The notes below the pieces were generated by a model. It saw only the letters and a program-made list of their open reading frames with translations, was not told the origin of the DNA and did not search any database. A program made the position numbers and the translations under genes. From Areca catechu (taxonomy: Eukaryota; Streptophyta; Magnoliopsida; Arecales; Arecaceae), in NCBI GenBank assembly GCA_021397845.1, contig CM038049.1, positions 110,514,877-110,578,876 on the forward strand: 64,000 nucleotides of DNA, written 5' to 3'. Every line of letters begins with the position of its first letter. Position 1 is the stretch's first letter. Shown piece by piece: positions 53,218 through 64,000 of the stretch.

Positions 53218-55647
53218 TGAAAGGATTATGCCCTATAAGCCAATATCTGTATCTCCCAGACCATTGTAAATTGACAAATTAATAAAGGCAATAATTTTTC
53301 ATCATTCGCTGTGTCATTATATGATGAACCCCATAGATTAGGGCTATGGTTGTAGGGCTATGATGAGATCATACCAGTGAGATCTAAGGCCTTAAAACCC
53401 TAATCTAGAATATTCCTAGTCATAGGAACCCTGAGTTGGGGATCAGGGTTTTCCGGTAAGACTGGCACATCCTATGTATGCTGAAAAGGGTGACTGCTCT
53501 CACAGTCATTTGTGTAGGACACTAATACAAGGATGTGGGTGCTCATTAGTGAATGAGTTCACTGAATAGATCCAGTTTGAGAACATCTAATGGAGCCTTA
53601 GCTGCATGTCAATAGATGTTTCACATAGTGGGAGTTGTGCAAGTAGTCCTATGACCTGAGACTGCCATAATACCTTATGTACATGAACCCATGCTTTGGT
53701 TCAATCTCAATCATGACACTAGGTCATGCACGAGGTTGATGCTGGGTATGGTGAATTGTATATGAAGGTAATGAGTAGGTCAACAAGGAATTGATCACTC
53801 CTAGTAGGAGGAGATTGCATCCAGCCAAATTAGGTCAGATGATGATTCAGGAAATCTTTGATCAAAGTACAGATATTAGAAATGATTTCTAATATCGAAT
53901 TAATTGAATCATTAGTGTATGACTGAGCTGGGAATGAGTATAAACTGGATTTGACATGATTCCATATCCATAGTTATATTCGGGATGCAAGATGATTGAA
54001 GGATCGAATTGTACGGGAACTTTCCACTGAAGGGTAGTTTTGGAATTACACCAAAATTTCCATATCTTTCGGGTAGACATGACACGTTGCTAGACGTCAA
54101 TCTTGTCTTGTGGGTTGATCAAATTAAATGGTTTAATTGGATCACTAATTAGGAGGAGTCCTAATTGACTGACTCGAGTTAGCTCGATTTGACCTAAATC
54201 GATTAGAATGAGTTCTGATCAGATTAGGTCAACTTGCACTCGGACCCACTGCTGGCTAAGTATGGAACCCAATGGGTCACACACTTAGGACAGATAATCA
54301 AGGATTTAATTTGGAATTAAATCTCGTTTGCAGATGAACACACTAGCATGTGTTGCAAACCATGACTTCTACTTGAATCGGATTCGAGTTAGGGTTCCGA
54401 TTTGGTCTTTTTTAGATCCAAATTCATTCCGGTTTGAATCTAATTGAAGATACAAAATGTTGGACTAACTATAGGCTAGCAATTGGGCTAACCTAAGAGG
54501 CTAAACCCCTTTCCCACATCGCCTAAAACCCCTCCCCCTCTCTTCCCACGCGCGCGCGCAAGGAGAAGAGTCCACACGCGCGTGGACTCTTCCAAGACGC
54601 GTCTTTGCGTGAAAAGAAAGAAAAAACACCGGTGATTTTTTGAAGAGGCGTGGAAGAGAGTCCACCTAGGCGTGGACTCTCCAAAAAGAAAAAAAAAAAA
54701 AATATACCGCGGAAAAGAAGAGAAAAACACCGAAGGGGCGCGACTCTTTTTTCTGCGCGCGCCCTTCTGTGTTTTTCACGATCTTTCTTCGCGTCTTCCC
54801 ATCCCAAAGGCCGTGAGATTAATCCCAAGGGCCGTGAGATTAAGAGAGAAGACGTGAGAAGGGAGAGAGGGACGTGAGAGGATTTTTCAGAAGGAGAAGG
54901 CGCCTCTCTGTCGCCTATTTAAGAAGAAGGCTTCACCGTAAAAATTCATTCCAGATTTTCTACGGCGAAGCCTTGCTTCTCTTTCCTTCTCCCTCTCCAG
55001 AAGATTGTTTCCCCCTCCTCTCTTTCCTCTTTGATTCCTTTACAGAGCCTAGGCTCTGTCGAATCTCAGAACAGAAGGAGAGTCAGAGAGAGAAACTCTC
55101 CGACGGTAAAGGAAGAAGGCGCCTCTTTTCCTTCTTTCTTACATTAAGACAACTTTGTCTTAATTTTCTTCTCCCTCCAAGACAAGCCTTGTCTCACTTT
55201 AGGACAAGGGCTTATTCTTAAGACAAGAGTGTCTTAAGGGGCCAAAGTTGCTAAAAACTAGGAGAAGAGTAAGAGAGAAAGTTTTGGTCCCCGTTTGGCT
55301 AGAGGAGTCCTAGCCAATAGCTCATATATCAAGTTCTTGGGGTAGAACTTGATTGGAAGGAACCCAATTGAGGAGTCACTATCTTGATCATCTGCCCGTG
55401 TGGATCACCATCGGAGGGCGGACAAGTGGAAGCCTGGTGTGTTCAAAAGGTTACCCTATTTGGAGTTTATTTCTACATCAGATTGGATATAGCGATCTGA
55501 GGTTAGTATCTAAACTGTGTTTAAATTTGGACATGCATGTAGTCATAAGTTTTAATTGCTAATAAGGAGATTTTGGGATTAGGGTTCGGACCTGATTTCA
55601 TAAAGTTTTTGAAATCCACACTTCCGCACTGGTTCCCGAACCCCACA
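53218..55647 (+). mobile_element. Copia 3 5' LTR (2430 bp)
   Basis: Starts TGAAAGGATTATGCCC, ends CGAACCCCACA. TATTTAAG promoter motif at 54916-54923. Two GAGTCCAC/GTGGACTC hairpins lie at 54565-54592 and 54656-54681. A series of AAGACA/TGTCTT inverted repeats lies at 55143-55236, downstream of the promoter. The short open frames on both strands here are not genes. Confidence 0.95.
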
Positions 55648-55648
55648 G

Positions 55649-55660
55649 TGGTATCAGAGC
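55649..55660 (+). other. Copia 3 primer-binding site (iMet type)
   Basis: TGGTATCAGAGC, one base after the LTR end. Confidence 0.95.
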
Positions 55661-56803
55661 ATCCTTATTAGGATTAAAACTTATGAAGTTCAATTCATGA
55701 TGTAGTATCATGTTAAAGTTTTTATATTGATGCACAGTGCATGTCTTTGATTGAACATGAGTTTGATGATTGCCACCAGTTAGGGTTTTCCACTGAAACC
55801 CTAATTGTCTTAGAGATATGATTAGCCCTGGAGCCATCATACTGAAATAAGGTTGCCCTGGCATAATGGTGTATCCATTATGTGGTAAATGGTTGTCCTA
55901 GTATGATGGCACACATTTCACATATTTGCTTAGTTTAAAGCATGTATTAATATATGTGATAGATTTTAATTGAATGTGCTGGCATTGCATGAACCCCTCT
56001 TAAAATTATATTAAGTGGTAGTATAGTTAACCGATAAGCATTATTAGTCATGATGGATAATTAATCATTTCGGTGTCTAGAAAGGTGGTTCTGGGAAGGT
56101 AAAGGGAATCGTGGTTTTTAATTGGTTCCGTTGACTGACCTGGCCAATTTTAAATTGGTGTCTAGGAAAGCAACGGGGGGACCCCCACATCTCTTCCACT
56201 AGCCTGGCCGATCTGATTGATTCAATTCTTGACTAACATGCTTGGTGTTAAAATACTATTATTGGCCTTCCTTCATGATAGGTCATCATTGTATTACGAT
56301 CTATACTAGGTTTGTTGTGTACACACAAGACCTAATATGGTGACTAACACAATTTTTGGCCTAATACAATTATTTGTTTATGGCATGATTTAAAGTAATA
56401 TTTTGTTGTGTACACACAAGGGTATTACTATTAAAGTCATGACTATATGGCTATGAAGGGTCTTACTTAACTAAAATATTATAGTTTGTTGTGTATACAC
56501 AAGGCTATTAATATTTTAGAGGCCGAGATAAGTTGAGAATTGTACAGGTTACAATTGGAAAGAGTTTTCCTACCTATGAACTTATATAAGATTTGTTGTG
56601 TACACACAAGGTCTTTTATGAGGGATTGGGATCTCAACCCCACTAAGAAAGATCAATTAAGGTTTTCTCGATCATCGTATAGAGGGTTATGATGCTCGAT
56701 AAAATAGTGGGAGACATAATTAAATTAAAGTCCTAATTTAATTATGTATTGTCATTTCATGGTTGTTTGCTTATGTTTTCGTTCTTTGTTTAAATGTAGA
56801 TAA
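55661..56803 (+). other. Copia 3 untranslated leader with four copies of a 19-bp motif
   Basis: This 1.14-kb leader has no significant open frame. TTTGTTGTGTACACACAAG occurs at 56311-56329, 56402-56420 and 56592-56610, and with one change (GTATACAC) at 56485-56503. A fragment of similar leader precedes Copia 2 gag, but without the motif. Confidence 0.85.
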
Positions 56804-59800
56804 ATGGCCTCTTCACTCTCACTCCGTAGTATTTTAGATGCCAACAAATTGACTGGGCCTAATTATGTTGATTGGCTGAGAAATTTGAAAATAGTACTCA
56901 GTCAAGAAAGAATTTCCTATATTCTTGATACCCCGATTTTGGAACCACCAAGGGAAGATGCCTCGCAAGAGGAGAAGACCACATATAATATGTGGCAAAA
57001 TGACTCACTTACTGTCAAATGTGTTATGCTTGCCTCTATGACTAACGAGTTGCAGAGGCAGCATGATAGCATGGATACTAACTCCATACTCCTAAATTTA
57101 AAAGAGCTTTATGGAGAACACAGTAGAACTGCTAGATATGAAATATCTAAGCAGTTGTTCCGTGCAAGGATGACAGAAGGTACATCAGTACAAGACCATG
57201 TATTAAAGATAATTGATCTAATCACTCGATTAGGTCAATTAGGTTTTGTAATGGATGGGGAGTTGAATCAAGACTTGATCTTGCAATCACTCCCAGAGTC
57301 ATTTTCACAGTTTGTTCTTAATTACCATATGAACAAACTTAATTCTTCCTTGCCTGAGCTGTTGAATATGTTGAAAACAGCAGAGAGCCATGTAAAGAAA
57401 AATAAGGCTCCAGTTCTTCTTGTGGATAAGAAGAAGACAGGCAAAAGGGGTTCCAATAAGAGGATGAATCCCAAAGGGGGCATTAAGAAGAAGAAAGGAA
57501 AGAAGGCCTCCGGACAGATGACCTGCTTTCATTGTGGCAAGCCGGGTCATTGGAAAAGAAACTGCAAGGTTTACCTTGCAAGTTTGAAGCCTGGTGCATC
57601 AGAGGCACCAAAAGGTATGAAAGAAGTTCATACTATTTTGTCATTGGATTCTTCCATTTCAAATACTTGGGTGTTGGATACCGCCTGTGGTCATAACATC
57701 TGCAAATCATTGCAGGGACTTCAGGGGCTTAAAGTATTGAAGGAAGGTAACTTTGAGCTCTACGGTGCTGGAGGGGACCCCATCCAAGTAGAAGCTGTAG
57801 GGACTTATGTTTTGAAGTTACCTTCAGGGAAGATCTTGGAGCTAAGGAATTGTTACTATATGCCAAAAATCATTAGAAATATCATATCTGTACCCTTGTT
57901 ACTTAAACAAGGATATACTATGAATGTAATGAGCAGTGGCTGCTCAATTTCTTTATCTAATGAAATTATATGTTATGGCATATTCTGCAATGGTCTCTTA
58001 ACTCTTTCCACTAATGACAATGTTTTTCATGTTTCTAACAAACGGAAAAGAGATGATGTTAACAATACCTTACTTTGGCATTGTCGACTTGGACATATTA
58101 GTGAGACTAGGATTAACAAGTTGTACAAAGAAAATTTCTTTGATCCTTATGACTATGAGTCATTAGGAACTTGTGAATCATGTCTCATGGGTAAGATGAC
58201 CAAGACTCCATTTAGTGGACATGGAGAAAGGACAAAAGAGTTATTAGGACTCATACACACAGATGTATGTGGGCCTATGACAACTCAAGCCTATGGTGGA
58301 TACTCATACTTCATCACATTTACTGATGATTTTTCAAGGTATGGATTTGTGTATCTAATGAAACATAAGTCCGATGCTTTTGAAAATTTTTAGAGTATCA
58401 AAGTATGGTAGAGAAACAGACAGGAAAAAGTATAAAGATCCTCCGATCAGATAGAGGAGGTGAATACTTATCCACTGAGTTTCTTGATCACCTTAAAGAT
58501 AAGGGGATCATCTCTGAATGGACTCCTCCTTACACACCACAATTGAATGGTGTTGCTGAAAGGAGGAATCGTACTTTATTGGATATGGTACGGTCCATGA
58601 TGTGCTTCACGGAGTTACCTTTTTCTTTCTGGGGATATGCTTTGGAAACAGCAACTCATATCTTGAATAGAGTACCATCTAAAACTGTCTCTAGCACTCC
58701 ATATGAATTATGGAGAAGTAAGAAGCCCAATCTTAAGTATATTAAGATATGGGGATGTCCAGCCTATGTAAAAAGGAATTTTGGACATAAACTAGATGCT
58801 AGAGCAGACAAATGTCTATTTATCGGATATCCTAGAGATAGTATAGGATATGTGTTCTACCACCCTACTGAACAAAAGGTTTTGGTCAGTAGGCATGCCA
58901 CTTTTATGGAAAAGGAATTTATCCTACAAAAGGGCACTGGTAGAAATATCGAACTTAATGAGATTCAACAAATAGACACTTCTCAGTCAAGTAACAACAT
59001 AGTTAATATAGAACCTGAACACACTCCTATCCGTAGGTCTGATAGGGTGCGACAGGCACCTGAGAGGTATGGGTTCATAATTGAAAATAATGAAGCCCAA
59101 ATCATTCAAAATGATGAGCCTCTAACCTATACGGAAGCAGTCATGAGTAGAGACTCAGACAAATGGCTGGAAGCCATGAGATCCGAGATGGACTCCATGT
59201 ATGTCAACCAAGTATGGTCTTTGGTTGATGCACCAGAGGGTATTAACCCTATTGGGTGTAAATGGGTCTATAAAAGGAAGATTGGGGCAGATGGCCAAGT
59301 TGAAACTTATAAAGCCAGATTGGTGGCTAAGGGTTTCAGACAAAAACAGGGAATAGATTATGATGAAACATTTTCCCCTGTTGCCATGCTCAAATCTATT
59401 CGGATTATGCTTGCTATAGCAGCATATCATGATTATGAGATCTGGCAAATGGATGTAAAAACTGCATTCCTCAATGGTTTCCTTGAGGAAGAGGTTTATA
59501 TGTCACAACCAGAAGGTTTTGTCTTGGAGACTAAACCTAATCAGGTATGTAGGCTAAAGAAATCCATTTATGGATTAAAGCAAGCATCCAGGAGTTGGAA
59601 CATCCGATTTGATAAAACAGTCAAAGAATTTGATTTTTTCAAAAATGAGGATGAACCTTGTGTGTACAAGAAGACTAGTGGGAGTGCCATAGTTTTCTTA
59701 GTTCTATATGTTGATGATATACTTATTATTGAGAATGATATCCCAATGTTACAATCAGTCAAAGTATGGTTATCGAAACAGTTTTCCATGAAAGACTTGG

Positions 59801-60693
59801 GAGAAGCATCATATATACTGGGTATAAAGATCTATAGAGATAGATCAAGAAGGATGCTTGGCTTGTCCCAGTCTAGGTACATTGACCAGGTGCTAAAGAG
59901 ATTTAGCATGGAGGAAAGTAAAAGAGGTTACTTACCTATTGGTCATGGCATACGTCTTTCTAAGAGGATGTCTCCTAAGACACCTGAAGAAAGAAATAGA
60001 ATGAGTTCTATACCTTATGCTTCGGCTATAGGGTCGATTATGTATGCTATGTTATGTACCAGGCTTGATGTGGCATATGCCTTGGGTGTAGCCAGTAGAT
60101 TTCAGGCTGATCCAGGAGAGGATCACTGGAAGGCTGTGAAAAATATTCTTAAGTACCTGAGAAGGACTAAGGATATTTTTCTTATATACGGAGGATCTGA
60201 TCTTAAACTAGAAGCCTATTCAGACTCTAGTTTTCAATCAGACCCAGATGATAGTAAATCCATTTCAGGGTATGTCTTTACCTTGAATGGTGGAGCAGTA
60301 AGTTGGAAGAGCACTAAACAGCAGACTGTAGCTGACTCAACTACCGAGGCAGAGTACATAGCTGTCAGTGAAGCCGCCAAGGAAGCTGTCTGGATGAAGA
60401 AATTCATCACAGAGTTGGGAGTAGTTCCTGAGATTGAGAACCCGGTGCCACTCTATTGTGATAACACTGGAGCAGTTGCTCAAGCTAAGGAACCGAGAGC
60501 CCATCACAAGTCCAAGCACATTCTGAGACGCTTCCATCTTGTCCGAGAGATAATCGAAAGACAAGAAGTCTGCATCAATAGAGTAGATACAAAGAACAAC
60601 ATAGCAGATCCGTTCACTAAGGCTCTACCACAGCGGGAGTTTGATCGCCACCTCGATTGTATGGGGTTAAAGAATAAGAGCGATTGGCTTTAG
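56804..60693 (+). pseudogene. Copia 3 gag-pol polyprotein, one frameshift
   Basis: First frame 56804-58393 (529 aa): gag domain (residues about 10-200), basic linker, zinc knuckle CFHCGKPGHWKRNC (241-254), protease WVLDTACGHNIC (289 on; Ala-Cys follows DT where many relatives have DTG), GAG-pre-integrase LWHCRLGHI...CESC, and the start of the integrase core (HTDVCGP, DDFSRYG). A TAG at 58391-58393 ends it because one base is missing in the AATTTTTAG stretch. The second frame 58405-60693 (762 aa) follows: integrase SDRGGEY and GVAERRNRTL, RT with MDVKTAFLNG and YVDD (residues 435-438), and RNase H (about 600-720; SDSSFQSD, TEAEYIA, DNTGA), ending at TAG. Apart from this break the protein looks complete, so it may be a recent loss, a sequencing error or an expression signal. 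Confidence 0.95.
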
Positions 60694-60694
60694 T

Positions 60695-60707
60695 GCAAGT
60701 GGGAGAT
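60695..60707 (+). other. Copia 3 polypurine tract
   Basis: GCAAGTGGGAGAT lies between the pol stop and the 3' LTR. Confidence 0.85.
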
Positions 60708-63140
60708 TGAAAGGATTATGCCCTATAAGCCAATATCTGTATCTCCCAGACCATTGTAAATTGACAAATTAATAAAGGCAATAATTTTTTCATCATTCGC
60801 TGTGTCATTATATGATGAACCCCATAGATTAGGGCTATGGTTGTAGGGCTATGATGAGATCATACCAGTGAGATCTAAGGCCTTAAAACCCTAATCTAGA
60901 ATATTCCTAGTCATAGGAACCCTGAGTTGGGGATCAGGGTTTTCCGGTAAGACTGGCACATCCTATGTATGCTGAAAAGGGTGATTGCTCTCACAGTCAT
61001 TTGTGTAGGACACTAATACAAGGATGTGGGTGCTCATTAGTGAATGAGTTCACTGAATAGATCTAGTTTGAGAACATCTAATGGAGCCTTAGCTGCATGT
61101 CAATAGATGTTTCACATAGTGGGAGTTGTGCAGGTAGTCCTATGACCTGAGACTGCCATAATACCTTATGTACATGAACCCATGCTTTGGTTCAATCTCA
61201 ATCATGACACTAGGTCATGCACGAGGTTGATGCTGGGTATGGTGAATTGTATATGAAGGTAATGAGTAGGTCAACAAGGAATTGATCACTCCTAGTAGGA
61301 GGAGATTGCATCCAGCCAAATTAGGTCAAATGATGATTCAGGAAATCTTTGATCAAAGTACAGATATTAGAAATGATTTCTAATATCGAATTAATTGAAT
61401 CATTAGTGTATGACTGAGCTGGGAATGAGTATAAACTGGATTTGACATGATTCCATATCTATAGTTATATTCGGGATGCAAGATGATTGAAGGATCGAAT
61501 TGTACGGGAACTTTCCACTGAAGGGTAGTTTTGGAATTACACCAGAATTTCCATATCTTCCGGGTAGACATGACACGTTGCTAGACGTCAATCTTGTCTT
61601 GTGGGTTGATCAAATTAAATGGTTTAATTGGATCACTAATTAGGAGGAGTCCTAATTGACTGACTCGAGTTAGCTCGATTTGACCTAAATCGATTAGAAT
61701 GAGTTCTGATCAGATTAGGTCAACTTGCACTCGGACCCACTGCTGGCTAAGTATGGAACCCAATGGGTCACACACTTAGGACAGATAATCAAGGATTTAA
61801 TTTGGAATTAAATCTCGTTTGCAGATGAACACACTAGCATGTGTTGCAAACCATGACTTCTACTTGAATCGGATTCGAGTTAGGGTTCCGATTTGGTCTT
61901 TTTTAGATCCAAATTCATTCCGGTTTGAATCTAATTGAAGATACAAAATGTTGGGCTAACTATAGGCTAGCAATTGGGCTAACCTAAGAGGCTAAACCCC
62001 TTTCCCACATCGCCTAAAACCCCTCCCCCTCTCTTCCCACGCGCGCGCGCAAGGAGAAGAGTCCACACGCGCGTGGACTCTTCCAAGACGCGTCTTTGCG
62101 TGAAAAGAAAGAAAAAACACTGGTGATTTTTTGAAGAGGCGTGGAAGAGAGTCCACCTAGGCGTGGACTCTCCAAAAAGAAAAAAAAAATATATATATAC
62201 CGTGGAAAAGAAGAGAAAAACACCGAAGGGGCGCGACTCTTTTTTCTGCGCGCGCCCTTCTGTGTTTTTCACGATCTTTCTTCGCGTCTTCCCATCCCAA
62301 AGGCCGTGAGATTAATCCCAAGGGCCGTGAGATTAAGAGAGAAGACGTGAGAAGGGAGAGAGGGACGTGAGAGGATTTTTCAGAAGGAGAAGGCGCCTCT
62401 CTGTCGCCTATTTAAGAAGAAGGCTTCACCGTAAAAATTCATTCCAGATTTTCTACGGCGAAGCCTTGCTTCTCTTTCCTTCTCCCTCTCCAGAAGATTG
62501 TTTCCCCCTCCTCTCTTTCCTCTTTGATTCCTTTACAGAGCCTAGGCTCTGTCGAATCTCAGAACAGAAGGAGAGTCAGAGAGAGAAACTCTCCGACGGT
62601 AAAGGAAGAAGGCGCCTCTTTTCCTTCTTTCTTACATTAAGACAACTTTGTCTTAATTTTCTTCTCCCTCCAAGACAAGCCTTGTCTCACTTTAGGACAA
62701 GGGCTTATTCTTAAGACAAGAGTGTCTTAAGGGGCCAAAGTTGCTAAAAACTAGGAGAAGAGTAAGAGAGAAAGTTTTGGTCCCCGTTTGGCTAGAGGAG
62801 TCCTAGCCAATAGCTCATATATCAAGTTCTTGGGGTAGAACTTGATTGGAAGGAACCCAATTGAGGAGTCACTATCTTGATCATCTGCCCGTGTGGATCA
62901 CCATCGGAGGGCGGACAAGTGGACGCCTGGTGTGTTCAAAAGGTTACCCTATTTGGAGTTTATTTCTACATCAGATTGGATATAGCGATCTGAGGTTAGT
63001 ATCTAAACTATGTTTAAATTTGGACATGCATGTAGTCATAAGTTTTAATTGCTAATAAGGAGATTTTGGGATTAGGGTTCGGACCTGATTTCATAAAGTT
63101 TTTGAAATCCACACTTCCGCACTGGTTCCTGAACCCTACA
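60708..63140 (+). mobile_element. Copia 3 3' LTR (2433 bp)
   Basis: Near-identical copy of 53218-55647, with the TATTTAAG motif at 62409-62416. The main indel is a slightly longer TATATATA run near 62190. Confidence 0.95.
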
Positions 63141-64000
63141 GTATGGGGGATCTTTGTAGTTGATGTCTAGGCAAACATATTTTGGAGAATGCATCGTACA
63201 TCAAGACATCAGTCGAACTTCCATTATCAATAAGAACTCCTTGTACATCATAATTGGCCACTACGGCCAAAATTACAAGAGGGTCATCATGCGGGAGCCG
63301 GACTCCTGCAAGGTCATCGTCGGAGAAGAGGATGGAGTTGTTATCTTTCAGTCGCTTTGAAGCTTCATCTTCATCCCTTCTCCAATTGGCAGGCCAGTGT
63401 ATCATCCCTACACCTCTGTTGGTGGGCCTTTGATTTGGCAATTCGGCCTCTTTAGGAGGTGGCTGGGGAATAGTTGCTTCCGACCGGGGTCCCTGGTGAC
63501 TGATGTACCACCTCAGGTATTCTCTCTTGATGAGATCCTCGATCGCATCCCTTAGCTGGATGCATTCTTCTGTGTTGTGGTCGTGGTCCCGGTGGAATCG
63601 GCAGAATTTGTTCCTGTTCCTTGCGGAAGAGGAGGCCTTCATGGGACGGGGCCGTTGGAGGTAGTTTTCTTTTTCTATCTCCATGAGGATCTTTTCTCAA
63701 GAGAGGTTGAGGGGGGTGTATGAGTCGAATCTTCCAACCAATGCTCTGGGCTTGGGAGGGCTTCTCCAGTGATCTGCATATCTGCCGCCGTTGTTATTGA
63801 AAGTTTGGGGGCCTTGCCCCATGTTATTCTTCTTCTTTGAAGGGGGTTTCCCTTAAATCAAACATCGATTCGCCGTCTGCTCTTCAGCATCGGTGTATTT
63901 CTGAGCCCTTGATAGGAGCTCAGCGTAGCTTTTAGGGAACTTCTTGTCCAGGAAAAAAGTAAGCCTAGAGGTTCGAAGCCCCTTCTTCAGTGCTGACATA
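63141..64000 (-). pseudogene. Gypsy C gag (C-terminal part) and protease start
   Basis: From the window end leftward: ALKKGLRTSRLTFFLDKKFP and LLSRAQKYTDAEEQ (end of the gag core), a TAA at 63855-63853, a Q/N/G-rich linker, a TGA at 63699-63697, EIEKENYLQRPRPMKAS, a zinc-binding CRFHRDHDHNTEEC, then LPHDDPLVILAVVANYDVQGVLIDNGSSTD (protease active site, about 63230). The frame runs into Copia 3 at 63140 and resumes at 53217. All stops are in phase with the frame, so it decayed by point mutation. Confidence 0.85.

Larger units (their letters stand above)
53213..63145 (+). mobile_element. Copia 3: nearly intact Ty1/Copia element (53218-63140) with perfect 5-bp duplication
   Basis: GTATG at 53213-53217 and 63141-63145 flanks a 9923-bp element. 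LTRs are 53218-55647 and 60708-63140, primer site 55649-55660, gag-pol 56804-60693 and polypurine tract 60695-60707. The LTRs differ at about a dozen or so sites by eye plus one small AT-repeat indel near 54700/62190. This indicates a recent insertion, and it is the youngest unit in the window. Only one coding break is visible, at 58391. It belongs to the same lineage as Copia 2 and the 22349 LTRs, judging by LTR start, leader and protein similarity. Confidence 0.95.
44236..64000 (-). mobile_element. Gypsy C: Tat-lineage Ty3/Gypsy element, continues beyond the window
   Basis: Left to right: 3' LTR (44236-44997), polypurine tract, opposite-strand spliced gene (45503-47730), second opposite-strand ORF (48438-49046), short repeats, pol on the minus strand (53217 to 49630), Copia 3 (53218-63140), then protease and gag on the minus strand (63141 to the window end). 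The protease frame continues exactly across Copia 3. The 5' LTR lies right of the window. Confidence 0.9.

Noticed and set aside
54874..55221. 115-codon frame repeated at 62367-62714
   Set aside because: The duplicate is simply the two LTRs of Copia 3; the R-rich translation has no domain and spans the predicted transcription start.

Overview
This window is plant nuclear DNA from a repeat-dense, probably heterochromatic region. It consists almost entirely of LTR retrotransposons, many nested inside one another. I found no intact host gene, no rRNA or tRNA gene and no CRISPR array. The element types (Tat-lineage Ty3/Gypsy with antisense ORFs, long-LTR Ty1/Copia, a SIRE-like Copia) and the iMet-type primer sites point to an angiosperm. 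I lean to a monocot but cannot prove it from the sequence.

Layout, left to right. 1-785: Copia LTR fragment (minus). 786-2222: low-complexity and GC-rich DNA of unknown origin. 2223-~3480: LTR-like piece. ~3483-14823: Gypsy A (minus strand), carrying on its opposite strand a spliced gene (4328-6483) and interrupted at its YVDD codons by a 3064-bp non-autonomous LTR element (9995-13058). That element carries pieces of an F-box gene and of a GDP-mannose 4,6-dehydratase gene. 14824-~18400: SIRE-like Copia fragment, inserted in Gypsy A and truncated on its right. ~18412-30090: Copia 2 (plus strand), decayed, with a 4975-bp palindromic LTR-only insertion (22349-27323) in its RNase H codons. 30294-43312: Gypsy B (plus strand), nearly full length, with a near-solo LTR inserted in the protease (33022-34654), its own antisense spliced gene (41423-39247) and a chimeric 3' LTR. 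43313-44235: AT-rich spacer. 44236 to beyond 64000: Gypsy C (minus strand), with two opposite-strand genes and a young, nearly intact 9923-bp Copia 3 (53218-63140) in its protease.

How the parts relate. The three Gypsy elements share one plan: gag, protease, RT, RNase H, a second archaeal-type RNase H, integrase; then a tandem-repeat block; then a gene on the opposite strand; then the polypurine tract and 3' LTR. The second RNase H and the antisense gene place them in the Tat lineage. The antisense gene has two short introns at the same places and in the same phases in all three elements. Two copies also have a TATA box about 155-170 bp upstream of the start. It encodes a globular N-terminal domain, a basic nuclear-localization-like patch and a C-terminal coiled coil. 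This is the most interesting system in the window: a gene with its own promoter, riding antisense in a retroelement and keeping its introns through retrotransposition.

Relative ages follow from nesting and decay. Gypsy A, B and Copia 2 are old, with several stops and frameshifts. The 9995-13058 element is younger. Copia 3 is youngest: its LTRs differ at only about a dozen or so sites by eye in 2.43 kb, and its reading frame has one visible break.
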